A DNA stretch of 64,000 nt from an uncultured Alphaproteobacteria bacterium (lineage in GTDB: Bacteria > Pseudomonadota > Alphaproteobacteria > Rs-D84 > CACZYB01), in the NCBI GenBank assembly GCA_944392955.1, contig CALXYK010000008.1, positions 1 to 64,000 on the forward strand, read 5' to 3'. The notes below the pieces were generated by a model. It had not been told where the DNA came from and searched no databases. It worked only from the letters and a program-made list of their open reading frames with translations. Positions 9,166 to 16,745 of the stretch are shown here, one piece after another; position 1 is the stretch's first letter, and each line of letters opens with the position of its first letter. The position numbers and the translations under genes were made by a program.

Positions 9166-10032
9166 ATGGTGGAGAAAAAGGTATTTATAATTTGCGGACC
9201 AACAGCAAGTGGAAAAAGTGCAGTTGCTATGGATATGGCATTGGCAAATAACGGAGTGATTATAAATGCCGATAGTCAACAAGTGTATAAAGAATTACCT
9301 ATATTAACCGCCTGTCCAACAAAAGAAGATTATGCAAAAATTCCTCATAAACTATATCAATTTAATTCAGGGACAGATAGAATGTCTGTTGCCGTTTGGG
9401 TTGAGTTGGCAGTCAAAGAAATAAATAATGCTTTTGAATGTGGGAAAACTCCGTTTGTTGTAGGAGGAACTGGATTTTATATAAAAGCCCTTACCGAAGG
9501 ATTGTCTGTTATTCCTAATATACCTGAAAATATTAGGGTATTAGTTAGGAAAGAAGCAAGGTATGCAAAAAATTCTGATTTGTTTGAAATACTGAAAAAA
9601 TATGATATGGATTTGGCAAAAAAAATTTCTTCATCAGATAGGCAAAGAATTTTGCGAGGTATAGAGGTGTTTAGGGCTACGGGGACTCCGTTGTCGGTAT
9701 GGCAAAGGCAAAGTAAAATAAAACCCATGCCAGATGTGAATTTTGAATTTAAGATTGTGAATTTTGAAATGCCAGAATTAGAGCGACGCATTCAAAATAG
9801 AACAAAACTTATGTTTGAAAATGGAGTGGTTGAGGAAGTTGTTAATCTGTTTGCTTTGGGATATTCGGAAAATGCACCGGTGTTTAAGGTTATTGGTGTT
9901 GAAACAATAAAAAAGTATATAGATGGTGTCATTTCAAAAGATGAAATGTTAAAAGAAATAGTTTTGTTAACAAGGCAATATGCAAAACGACAAAGAACTT
10001 TTTTCAGAACTCAGTTTCCAAATTTTTTATAA
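9166..10032 (+). CDS. miaA: tRNA dimethylallyltransferase MiaA
   Basis: Transfers a dimethylallyl group to A37 of tRNAs that read UNN codons, the substrate for later methylthiolation. The 288-aa product opens with the P-loop GPTASGKS (11-18), followed by INADSQQVYKELPILTACPT and the substrate-channel motif VVGGTGFYIKALTEGL. It is slightly shorter than the usual 300-316. AAGGA lies upstream of the ATG. It is transcribed divergently from ftsY across an 83-bp gap. Confidence 0.96.
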   Translation: MVEKKVFIICGPTASGKSAVAMDMALANNGVIINADSQQVYKELPILTACPTKEDYAKIPHKLYQFNSGTDRMSVAVWVELAVKEINNAFECGKTPFVVGGTGFYIKALTEGLSVIPNIPENIRVLVRKEARYAKNSDLFEILKKYDMDLAKKISSSDRQRILRGIEVFRATGTPLSVWQRQSKIKPMPDVNFEFKIVNFEMPELERRIQNRTKLMFENGVVEEVVNLFALGYSENAPVFKVIGVETIKKYIDGVISKDEMLKEIVLLTRQYAKRQRTFFRTQFPNFL

Positions 10033-10036
10033 CAAG

Positions 10037-10065
10037 TTGACTACTTTTCTTTTTTATGATAATAT
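10037..10065 (+). promoter_or_regulatory. Sigma70-type promoter
   Basis: TTGACT (10037-10042), a 17-bp spacer and TAATAT (10060-10065), 30 bp before the ATG at 10096. It gives the downstream gene its own promoter after miaA. Confidence 0.6.
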
Positions 10066-10095
10066 ATTCCGTATATAGGATATAGGAGGTCTTTT

Positions 10096-11391
10096 ATGAA
10101 TATTATTGATCAAAGAAGGGCGTGGGCAACCAATATTTCAAGCCATATGAAAAACAAAGATGAATCATCTGCTGTTTTAACAAATTTAGTAGATTATTTG
10201 AATCAAATCAGTTCAAGGGTGGAAATGGATGAAAAAATAAAAACCATATCTGATTTTATTTCTGTTTCAGATGAGGTATTTAATCGTATGACATCTGTGG
10301 ATTGGGAAAAGGTTGGTGTAGAAAAAAAAGAATATTGGAAGGATAGTATCCGTTCGGCTTTGGTTAAATTACAGACAACACCTTTAAAGGAAAAGGTAGT
10401 TGATGGTGTGTTCCGTGAAATTTCAGTGTTAAGAAAAAATTTCTTAGATGAGTTTTCTGATTTCCTATTACAACCTAAAACAGAAAAAAAGACTACTTCT
10501 TCTCGTAAAACTACAAAAAAGACTGCGGAAAAACAAACAGAAAAGAAAGAAGAGGTGGTGAAAGAAGAAGCTTCGGCAACTATTGTAGATAAGGTTGAAC
10601 CTCAATCTCCAGTTGCGAATATAAAGGATAGTGTTTTGTCCGTTCATCCGTTGGCTTATGTTTTATCTGCTTTTGAAGATAAGGTGGAGTTGACTAAGGA
10701 CAGAGATGAAAAGGAAAAAATAAAACCAGAAGAAATTGTTGTAAATCAAGATGTGAATTCTCCTGAAAAAGTGGAGTTTCAAAAACAATTATATGGAATT
10801 AGTGATATTGCATCTATTGATTTTAGGAAAAATAATATTTCCGCAGAGGAAAAAACAAATACCTTTAAAATTTCACACAAAAAAAATAATGCGGTGGATT
10901 TTCATTCTGCATCTGCGGTTTTTAATGCTACATTAAAGTATATGTATGACACGAATCAGAAAGATTTTACCTTGAATTTAGATATAAATTCTGTAAGTTT
11001 CGCAACGAATATATCATTTATTTTATTTACATATACAGATGCATCGTTGGAAAAATTCGGTGCAGAGGCAAAGGAAATCAAAAAAATCAGAGATAATATT
11101 TCAAAATTTAATATAGGTGGGGTAGAAATACCAGCAAAGGAAATGTTTGCAAAAAAATCTTTGAACGAAATTGTTGCCCTTATTTCCCAAATAAAAAGTC
11201 ATTTAAAGGAACAGGATTTTCAAAATGCGACAGAAATGTTAAAAAATGTTTCGGGTGAAGATGTTGAAAAACCTTTGGGTAATGATGGGGTAAAATCTGA
11301 TGCAAAAATAGATAGTGAAAAAGAAGATAAAGGAAAAAATCCAACTAATGAAGACATAATAGATAAAATCAAAAAAGGAAAAGAATATTAA
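10096..11391 (+). CDS. Hypothetical cytosolic protein with a charged linker, 431 aa
   Basis: No recognised family. There is no signal peptide or membrane helix. Three parts can be seen: a helical N-terminal region (1-135), a low-complexity Lys/Thr/Glu linker with SSRKTTKKTAEKQTEKKEE (about 140-165), and a second folded-looking region (about 190-395) with mixed hydrophobic stretches such as NSVSFATNISFILFTY. It ends in an acidic Lys/Glu/Asp tail. AGGAGG precedes the ATG. It could be a structural or scaffold protein. The next gene starts 66 nt downstream but has its own strong promoter. Confidence 0.7.
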   Translation: MNIIDQRRAWATNISSHMKNKDESSAVLTNLVDYLNQISSRVEMDEKIKTISDFISVSDEVFNRMTSVDWEKVGVEKKEYWKDSIRSALVKLQTTPLKEKVVDGVFREISVLRKNFLDEFSDFLLQPKTEKKTTSSRKTTKKTAEKQTEKKEEVVKEEASATIVDKVEPQSPVANIKDSVLSVHPLAYVLSAFEDKVELTKDRDEKEKIKPEEIVVNQDVNSPEKVEFQKQLYGISDIASIDFRKNNISAEEKTNTFKISHKKNNAVDFHSASAVFNATLKYMYDTNQKDFTLNLDINSVSFATNISFILFTYTDASLEKFGAEAKEIKKIRDNISKFNIGGVEIPAKEMFAKKSLNEIVALISQIKSHLKEQDFQNATEMLKNVSGEDVEKPLGNDGVKSDAKIDSEKEDKGKNPTNEDIIDKIKKGKEY

Positions 11392-11404
11392 TTTTTGAAA
11401 AGTG

Positions 11405-11433
11405 TTTACAAGTGTTTGAAAAAGTGTTATAAT
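11405..11433 (+). promoter_or_regulatory. Strong promoter overlapped by an AGTGTT direct repeat
   Basis: TTTACA (11405-11410), a 17-bp spacer and a consensus TATAAT (11428-11433). Three AGTGTT copies start at 11401, 11411 and 11423, about one helical turn apart, and cover the -35 and spacer. The 14-nt string TTTTGAAAAGTGTT at 11393-11406 recurs exactly at 40843-40856, at the promoter of another secreted-protein gene. Confidence 0.65.
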
Positions 11434-11457
11434 ACACTTAATTGCACGGAGGAGATT

Positions 11458-13389
11458 ATGAAGAGAAGAACTAAATTTTTTGCTTTTGTTGTATTTGTTT
11501 TGGGTGGTGTTTTGCCATTCGTTCCCGAATTATATGCAGCAAGGCCAAGGTCGTCTACTATGAAAAAGGTATCTGGTAGTTCCAAAAAGAAAACGGTTAC
11601 TTCCTCGGGAAGTGTGGTTTCTGCGGGTTCTGAATCTTCGGAAAGGGCAAATTCCTCTGGCTCACGTGCAACAACTTCATCTTCAAGGGGGACTTCTTCA
11701 ACTTCTTCAACATCAAATGCGGTTGATGAGGCAACGGAAATTTCAAATTTGACTGCGAATTTATTAAGTTGTTTGGTTTCTCCATGTCAGGGGACCGTTG
11801 ATTATGAACGTTGTTTTAAAACTTCTAATATTGATATATATTTATCTTCTACACAGGAATGTCAGGATTATTTAGATGATGCATCGTCAGATACGGTAAG
11901 GGTTTTAGCAAAAAGTAATGTAACCTCTAAAATTAAGGGGTATTTAACCGAATATTGTGAAGCCGCAGGTGGATATTTGGATGGAACAACATGTAAATTT
12001 GATGTTTATTATTATGCAAAATCTCCGGATGGGGCACATTCTGTAAAAAAATCAAAGACTTATTCTATGGGAAACACGGTTACCTGTGATCCAACATATT
12101 TCGGACTTAGCCAAACTGATTTGGAATACAAAGAAGAAATGACAACAGAACAAAAAATGCAACTTATTACTGCGGGTATTGAGGCGGGAACTGGGGCTAT
12201 TAACCTTGCGGTAAAAGGTATTGGAATGATAAATGCCAAAAACGAATTGCGACAGAAAAACCGAATAATTGGTGATATATGGTATAAGTTTGATGGAAAA
12301 GATTTGGTAGAGGTTTGTAAGGTAAGGGAATATAACTATTGTGAAAATGATGATGGTTGTAGCAAATCGGAAATAAAAAAATTAAAGGCGAAAGACCCCA
12401 ACTGGACGGAGGGAACCGATGAAAATGGTGCAGTTTATTTAAGGGGAGATGAAAGTGATACTTGTAAGAAAGATAAATATCCAATAACAGACCCTTCTGA
12501 AAAACAGTTATGTTCAGATGTTGATTCATCAAATTTTGAATCAAAGAAAGAATGTTATGTTTATATAGAAAAGGCGACAGAGTTAAGTAGAATGGAAAAG
12601 TTATCCAGTTTAATAAGAAGTGTTGGTGGTTTAGATGAAAAGGCTGTTTGGGCAGCAGATGCACAAAAAATAAAATCAAGGTATTTAACTTTATCAGATG
12701 CAGAAAGTATGCAGTCCCTTGCAACTACTGTTTCTGGTGGTGGAAAATATTGTTCAGTAAGTGAATGTAGTGCAGGCAATATAAGTAGTGCAGAAGTGTG
12801 CTTTGTATCGGGGGAGAATCTATATACACCTGATAGTGCAAAGCAGAAGTTAAAAACAGAAATTCCTACTGCAATTATTGTTGAATGTAAGAAAAGTGAT
12901 AACGTATATCATTGCCTTACATCAGAAGGTAAAGAGAAAAAATGTTCTTGGAATGGTCAGTATTACATGAAGTCGGGAACAAGTTCGGGTATTGCAGATG
13001 AGTATGGAAAGACTGCTTTTGATGCCTTGGATAAACAAGCACAAGGAAATGAAGATCAAAATGATTCTGTTTTGGGAAGAGCAAATAACTATATTTCAGA
13101 TTATAATAAGGTTCGTTCGCAATATGATTCAAATCAGGATGAACTTAATAAACACAAGAAGGAATTAGAGGAATTAGAAGCAAAAAGTGGTGCTGGTGTT
13201 CAATCTATTATTTCCGAAGGTGTAAGCACAATTGGTAAATCTGCTATAACTTTGGTTACCACAAGTATGGAAGCATCTAATAACAAAGGAATTATGACTG
13301 GAAATTGTTATTTGGGTGATCCGGCAAATGGAAACTTATTCATGGTTGGTGGTGAAAGTAAGAAGTTAACCTGGAAGTTATTTAACTAG
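11458..13389 (+). CDS. Large Cys-rich secreted protein, unknown family
   Basis: The 643-aa product is exported. A signal peptide (MKRRTKFFAFVVFVLGG...) ends near ELYA-A at residue 27. Then come a basic Ser/Thr-rich low-complexity region (28-90) and a long domain with more than 20 Cys, often paired (LLSCLVSPC, NYCENDDGC, YCSVSEC). A Gly-rich helix AGIEAGTGAINLAVKGIG lies mid-protein, and a coiled-coil-like stretch (ELNKHKKELEELEAKS) near the C-terminus is followed by another Gly/Ser-rich helix. GGAGGAG before the ATG at 11458 decides the start over an upstream in-frame codon. The layout resembles the two paralogues at 39.8-42.0 kb. Disulphide bonding in the periplasm is inferred; function unknown. 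Confidence 0.8.
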   Translation: MKRRTKFFAFVVFVLGGVLPFVPELYAARPRSSTMKKVSGSSKKKTVTSSGSVVSAGSESSERANSSGSRATTSSSRGTSSTSSTSNAVDEATEISNLTANLLSCLVSPCQGTVDYERCFKTSNIDIYLSSTQECQDYLDDASSDTVRVLAKSNVTSKIKGYLTEYCEAAGGYLDGTTCKFDVYYYAKSPDGAHSVKKSKTYSMGNTVTCDPTYFGLSQTDLEYKEEMTTEQKMQLITAGIEAGTGAINLAVKGIGMINAKNELRQKNRIIGDIWYKFDGKDLVEVCKVREYNYCENDDGCSKSEIKKLKAKDPNWTEGTDENGAVYLRGDESDTCKKDKYPITDPSEKQLCSDVDSSNFESKKECYVYIEKATELSRMEKLSSLIRSVGGLDEKAVWAADAQKIKSRYLTLSDAESMQSLATTVSGGGKYCSVSECSAGNISSAEVCFVSGENLYTPDSAKQKLKTEIPTAIIVECKKSDNVYHCLTSEGKEKKCSWNGQYYMKSGTSSGIADEYGKTAFDALDKQAQGNEDQNDSVLGRANNYISDYNKVRSQYDSNQDELNKHKKELEELEAKSGAGVQSIISEGVSTIGKSAITLVTTSMEASNNKGIMTGNCYLGDPANGNLFMVGGESKKLTWKLFN

Positions 13390-13407
13390 TTCAAGTTATT
13401 GTTATTA

Positions 13408-13434
13408 AAAAAACCTCTGTATAGAGGTTTTTTT
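13408..13434. terminator. Bidirectional terminator
   Basis: AAACCTCT-GTAT-AGAGGTTT with A-run and T-run flanks, between the convergent secreted-protein gene and tkt. Confidence 0.85.
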
Positions 13435-13450
13435 GTTTTTTATGTTTGTA

Positions 13451-15442
13451 TTATTTTATTTCCTTTATTATTCGTTTTACAATTTGTTCAGGGGAAAATC
13501 CAAAATCTGTTTGTAAATTGTGTGCGGGTGCGGATTTTCCGAATCTATCCAAACCTATATTTATATCAGCATATTTGTGCCAACCGAATGTGGAACCTGC
13601 CTCTATTGAAATAGTGATAGTTTCGTCCCTATCTATTACAGATTTTTTGTATTTATCACTTTGCTCTTCAAATAAATTCATTGATGACATGGAAACTACC
13701 TTTGAATTTATATTGTGTTTAGATAGCAATAAATTTTTTACCTGTAATGCAATGTTGACTTCGCTACCACTGGCAATAAGGGTTAGTAAATTTTCCTTAT
13801 GCTTTTCAAAATTACTTATTACATAGGCACCCTTTGATACATAATTTGCCTTTATATCCCTATGTGGAAGTAGGGGGGTGGATTGTCGTGATAGAATCAA
13901 AATTGTTGGTTTTGTTGTTTCCTGTATTGCAATTTGCCATGCATCGCAAGTTTCTATTGCATCGGCGGGACGAATCACATTTATGTTTGGTATGGCACGA
14001 AGGCTTGCCAAATGTTCAATTGGTTGATGGGTTGGTCCATCTTCGCCTACGAAAAAACTATCGTGTGTGAATATGTAAATTGTGTCCTGATGCATTAGGG
14101 CGGATAACCTTAATGCAGGTTTAAGGTAATCAAAGAAAGTTAAAAATGTTGAACCGTATGCCTTAAACCCGCCAAGTGAAAGTCCGTTCATACAGGCTGA
14201 CATTTCGTGTTCCCTTATCCCGTATGAAATATAATTTCCATCAAAATTTTGCTTATTTATTTCCTTTGTATATTTATTTTTGGTGAAGGTTGGTCCTGTT
14301 AAATCTGCACTGCCTCCTATTAAATTATTTATAGCCGGTGTGATTTGTTCCAATATAATACCATTTGCATTGCGGGTTGCCTTTGCAAAATTGGTGTTTT
14401 GAAATTCCGTTTTTAACTTTGTAAAGATATTGTTTAAATTTGGAATTTTTTTTGTTTGGATTGTGGATAAAAATTCCCTTTGTTTTTTGGTTAGGTGGGT
14501 TATTTGTTTGTTCCAATCTTTTACCTGTGGTTCGTATTGTTTACCAACTTTTTCCCAATCATTTTTTATTTGTGTAGGAATTTCAAATGGGGTTAGTGGA
14601 TAATTTGCCATGGTTTTTGCCTGTTTTACCTGTTCTTCGGTCAATGGGGATCCGTGAACAGAACTTTTGTTTTCAAGTTCGGGGTATCCCTTTCCTATTA
14701 TTGTTTTTACATCTATGAATGTCGGCTTTTTTGATTTTCGTGCCTTGGTTAAGATTTTATCAATTTCCTTTATATTATATCCGTTTTTTATTTGTAGGAC
14801 ATTCCAATTATTTGCACGGAACCTTGCCTGCATATTGACAGAGTTTGTCATTGTTGCGGTGCCGTCTATTGTAATATTGTTGTTGTCCCATATCACAATC
14901 AGATTATTTAATCCCAATGTGCCAGCCAGAGAGATTGCCTCCTCTGATATGCCTTCCATAAGACAGCCATCACCTGTAAGGACATAGATTTTATTGTTTA
15001 TTATTTTTTCGGATAGTTTAGATGCTTTTATTTTATCTGATATTGCTATACCTACGGCGGTGCCTAAGCCTTGACCAAGGGGGCCTGTTGTTGTTTCTAT
15101 TCCATTTAGAAGATTGTATTCGGGGTGTCCCGCAGTTTTGGAATTAAGTTGTCGGAAATTTTTTATTTCATTTAAACTTATGCTTTCATAACCTGTTAAA
15201 TGTAGCAAAGAATAAAGTAATGCGGAGCCATGACCTGCGGATAAGATGAACTTATCCCTGTTTTCCCAGGTGGGATATTTGGCTGCGAATCGTAGGTGTT
15301 TCGCGAATAGGACACTTGACAATTCAGCCGTTCCCATAGGAAGCCCAGGGTGTCCTGATTTTGCCTTTGTTATCATATCAAGTGATAAAAATCTTATGGC
15401 GTTTGCCATTTTCTTTAATTTTTCAACTTCTTTTTGTTGCAT
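13451..15442 (-). CDS. tkt: Transketolase
   Basis: Thiamine-diphosphate enzyme that moves two-carbon units between sugar phosphates in the non-oxidative pentose phosphate pathway. The 663-aa protein has the N-terminal signature KSGHPGLPMGTAEL, the ThDP motif GDGCLMEGISEEA followed by the NN of DNNNITIDG, the pyrimidine domain with GIREHEMSACMNGL and HDSFFVGEDGPTHQP, and a C-terminal transketolase domain. GGAG precedes the ATG. It is divergent from rnhA with a 59-bp gap. Confidence 0.97.
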   Translation of the reverse strand: MQQKEVEKLKKMANAIRFLSLDMITKAKSGHPGLPMGTAELSSVLFAKHLRFAAKYPTWENRDKFILSAGHGSALLYSLLHLTGYESISLNEIKNFRQLNSKTAGHPEYNLLNGIETTTGPLGQGLGTAVGIAISDKIKASKLSEKIINNKIYVLTGDGCLMEGISEEAISLAGTLGLNNLIVIWDNNNITIDGTATMTNSVNMQARFRANNWNVLQIKNGYNIKEIDKILTKARKSKKPTFIDVKTIIGKGYPELENKSSVHGSPLTEEQVKQAKTMANYPLTPFEIPTQIKNDWEKVGKQYEPQVKDWNKQITHLTKKQREFLSTIQTKKIPNLNNIFTKLKTEFQNTNFAKATRNANGIILEQITPAINNLIGGSADLTGPTFTKNKYTKEINKQNFDGNYISYGIREHEMSACMNGLSLGGFKAYGSTFLTFFDYLKPALRLSALMHQDTIYIFTHDSFFVGEDGPTHQPIEHLASLRAIPNINVIRPADAIETCDAWQIAIQETTKPTILILSRQSTPLLPHRDIKANYVSKGAYVISNFEKHKENLLTLIASGSEVNIALQVKNLLLSKHNINSKVVSMSSMNLFEEQSDKYKKSVIDRDETITISIEAGSTFGWHKYADINIGLDRFGKSAPAHNLQTDFGFSPEQIVKRIIKEIK

Positions 15443-15501
15443 TTTTCTCTCCTTTATTTATAATGTTTTATATATCAACCTTTTAAGGAAAATGCAAGAA
15501 A

Positions 15502-15942
15502 ATGAATGAAAAAATTATCATATATACTGATGGTGCATGTAGTGGAAATCCAGGTATTGGTGGTTGGGGGGCTTTGATAATTACTGATGATAATTGTCAG
15601 GAATTTTATGGTGGTGAAAAGGCGACTACTAATAATCAGATGGAGTTGACTGCGGTAATTAAGGCTTTGGAGTTTGTGGGGGATACAGACAGAGATATTT
15701 CTGTTTGGACTGATAGCCAATATGTCAAAAATGGTATGACAGAGTGGATAATTAACTGGAAAAAAAATGGTTGGAGAAATGCCCAGAAAAAAGATGTGAA
15801 AAACAAAGATCTTTGGATTCAATTAGATAAACTTACATCTAATAAAAATGTGTCTTGGCATTGGATTAAAGGGCATAATGGTCATCCTGAAAATGAAAGA
15901 GTTGATGAGTTGGCAAGGTTAGGTATGTCCGAAGTTATATAG
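15502..15942 (+). CDS. rnhA: Ribonuclease HI
   Basis: Degrades the RNA strand of RNA-DNA hybrids in replication and R-loop removal. At 146 aa it is family length. The catalytic DEDD residues are visible in YTDGACSGNPG, NNQMELTA, WTDSQYV and NERVDELA, and the basic handle is present (KKNGWRNAQKKDVKN). It ends in TAG four bases before the next ATG, so it is probably co-transcribed with the metallopeptidase gene. Confidence 0.97.
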   Translation: MNEKIIIYTDGACSGNPGIGGWGALIITDDNCQEFYGGEKATTNNQMELTAVIKALEFVGDTDRDISVWTDSQYVKNGMTEWIINWKKNGWRNAQKKDVKNKDLWIQLDKLTSNKNVSWHWIKGHNGHPENERVDELARLGMSEVI

Positions 15943-15946
15943 TAAA

Positions 15947-16663
15947 ATGAAACCTTATGAATATTCTTTTGTTATAAAAAGAGGTGGTGAAAATGTTGAG
16001 GTTTTCCCAGTGGAATTTAGTTGTTCATTGCGTGCAAAATCTATAAAAATTACTCCGGTGCTGGCGAAAAAAGTTATAAAAGTTTCTTATCCAATTTATG
16101 TATTAAGGTCAAAGGCAGTTGCTTTTTTAGAAGCACAGAAAGATTGGGTTGCAAAGCAATTACAAAAAATTCCTGAACCTGTTGTTATTAAGGATGGGGC
16201 AAAAATTACTTTCTTAGATAAGGAATATAAAATTTCTAATATTCCAAATGCAAGAAGGGGGGTGTGGTTTGAAGATGACTATATCTTTGTGTCTGGGGAT
16301 AAGGAATTTCTTAATAGAAGGGTTAAGGATTTTCTTAAATCCGAACTTAAAAAATATATTTCAACTCGTGTTCGTTATTATGCAAAAAAGGTTGGAAAAG
16401 ATTTTGGTAAAATATCTTTGAAAGATACTTCGTCCAGATGGGGAAGTTGTGCAAGTAATGGAAATCTTTCTTTTTCCTGGCGATTGGCATTTGCTCCGCA
16501 ATTTGTTGTGGACTATATTGTGGCGCATGAGGTGGCTCATTTAGTAGAATTAAATCATTCTTATAAATTTTGGAATGTGGTAAGGGATATATATGCAAAA
16601 GATATTGATGAACCTCAGAAATGGTTAGTTAGGAATGCTACGTTTTTATATTCTTTTGACTAA
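15947..16663 (+). CDS. YgjP-like zinc metallopeptidase (DUF45)
   Basis: The 238-aa cytosolic protein belongs to the YgjP/SprT-like metallopeptidase group. The C-terminal half shows the family block SSRWGSCASNGNLSFSWRLA and the zinc motif HEVAH (194-198) with a third ligand His at 204 in ELNHSYKFW. The N-terminal half is the usual beta-rich domain with the KSIKITP element. The substrate is unknown in most members. Four bases separate it from rnhA, suggesting an operon. Confidence 0.88.
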   Translation: MKPYEYSFVIKRGGENVEVFPVEFSCSLRAKSIKITPVLAKKVIKVSYPIYVLRSKAVAFLEAQKDWVAKQLQKIPEPVVIKDGAKITFLDKEYKISNIPNARRGVWFEDDYIFVSGDKEFLNRRVKDFLKSELKKYISTRVRYYAKKVGKDFGKISLKDTSSRWGSCASNGNLSFSWRLAFAPQFVVDYIVAHEVAHLVELNHSYKFWNVVRDIYAKDIDEPQKWLVRNATFLYSFD

Positions 16664-16674
16664 TTTTTATCTTG

Positions 16675-16703
16675 CAACATATAATTTTTATAGATAGAAT
16701 ATC
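16675..16703 (+). promoter_or_regulatory. Sigma70-type promoter of the PBP1A operon
   Basis: TTGCAA (16675-16680), a 17-bp spacer and TAGAAT (16698-16703), 42 bp before the PBP1A ATG. Confidence 0.55.
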
Positions 16704-16745
16704 GTCTTATGTGTATCCACATGTTTTAAAAAGGGTATTTAAACA

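Noticed and set aside
12200-12779. Leftward open frames inside the Cys-rich secreted gene
   Set aside because: His/Phe/Leu-rich nonsense composition typical of the antisense of an AT-rich gene; the rightward frame has signal peptide, start and terminator.
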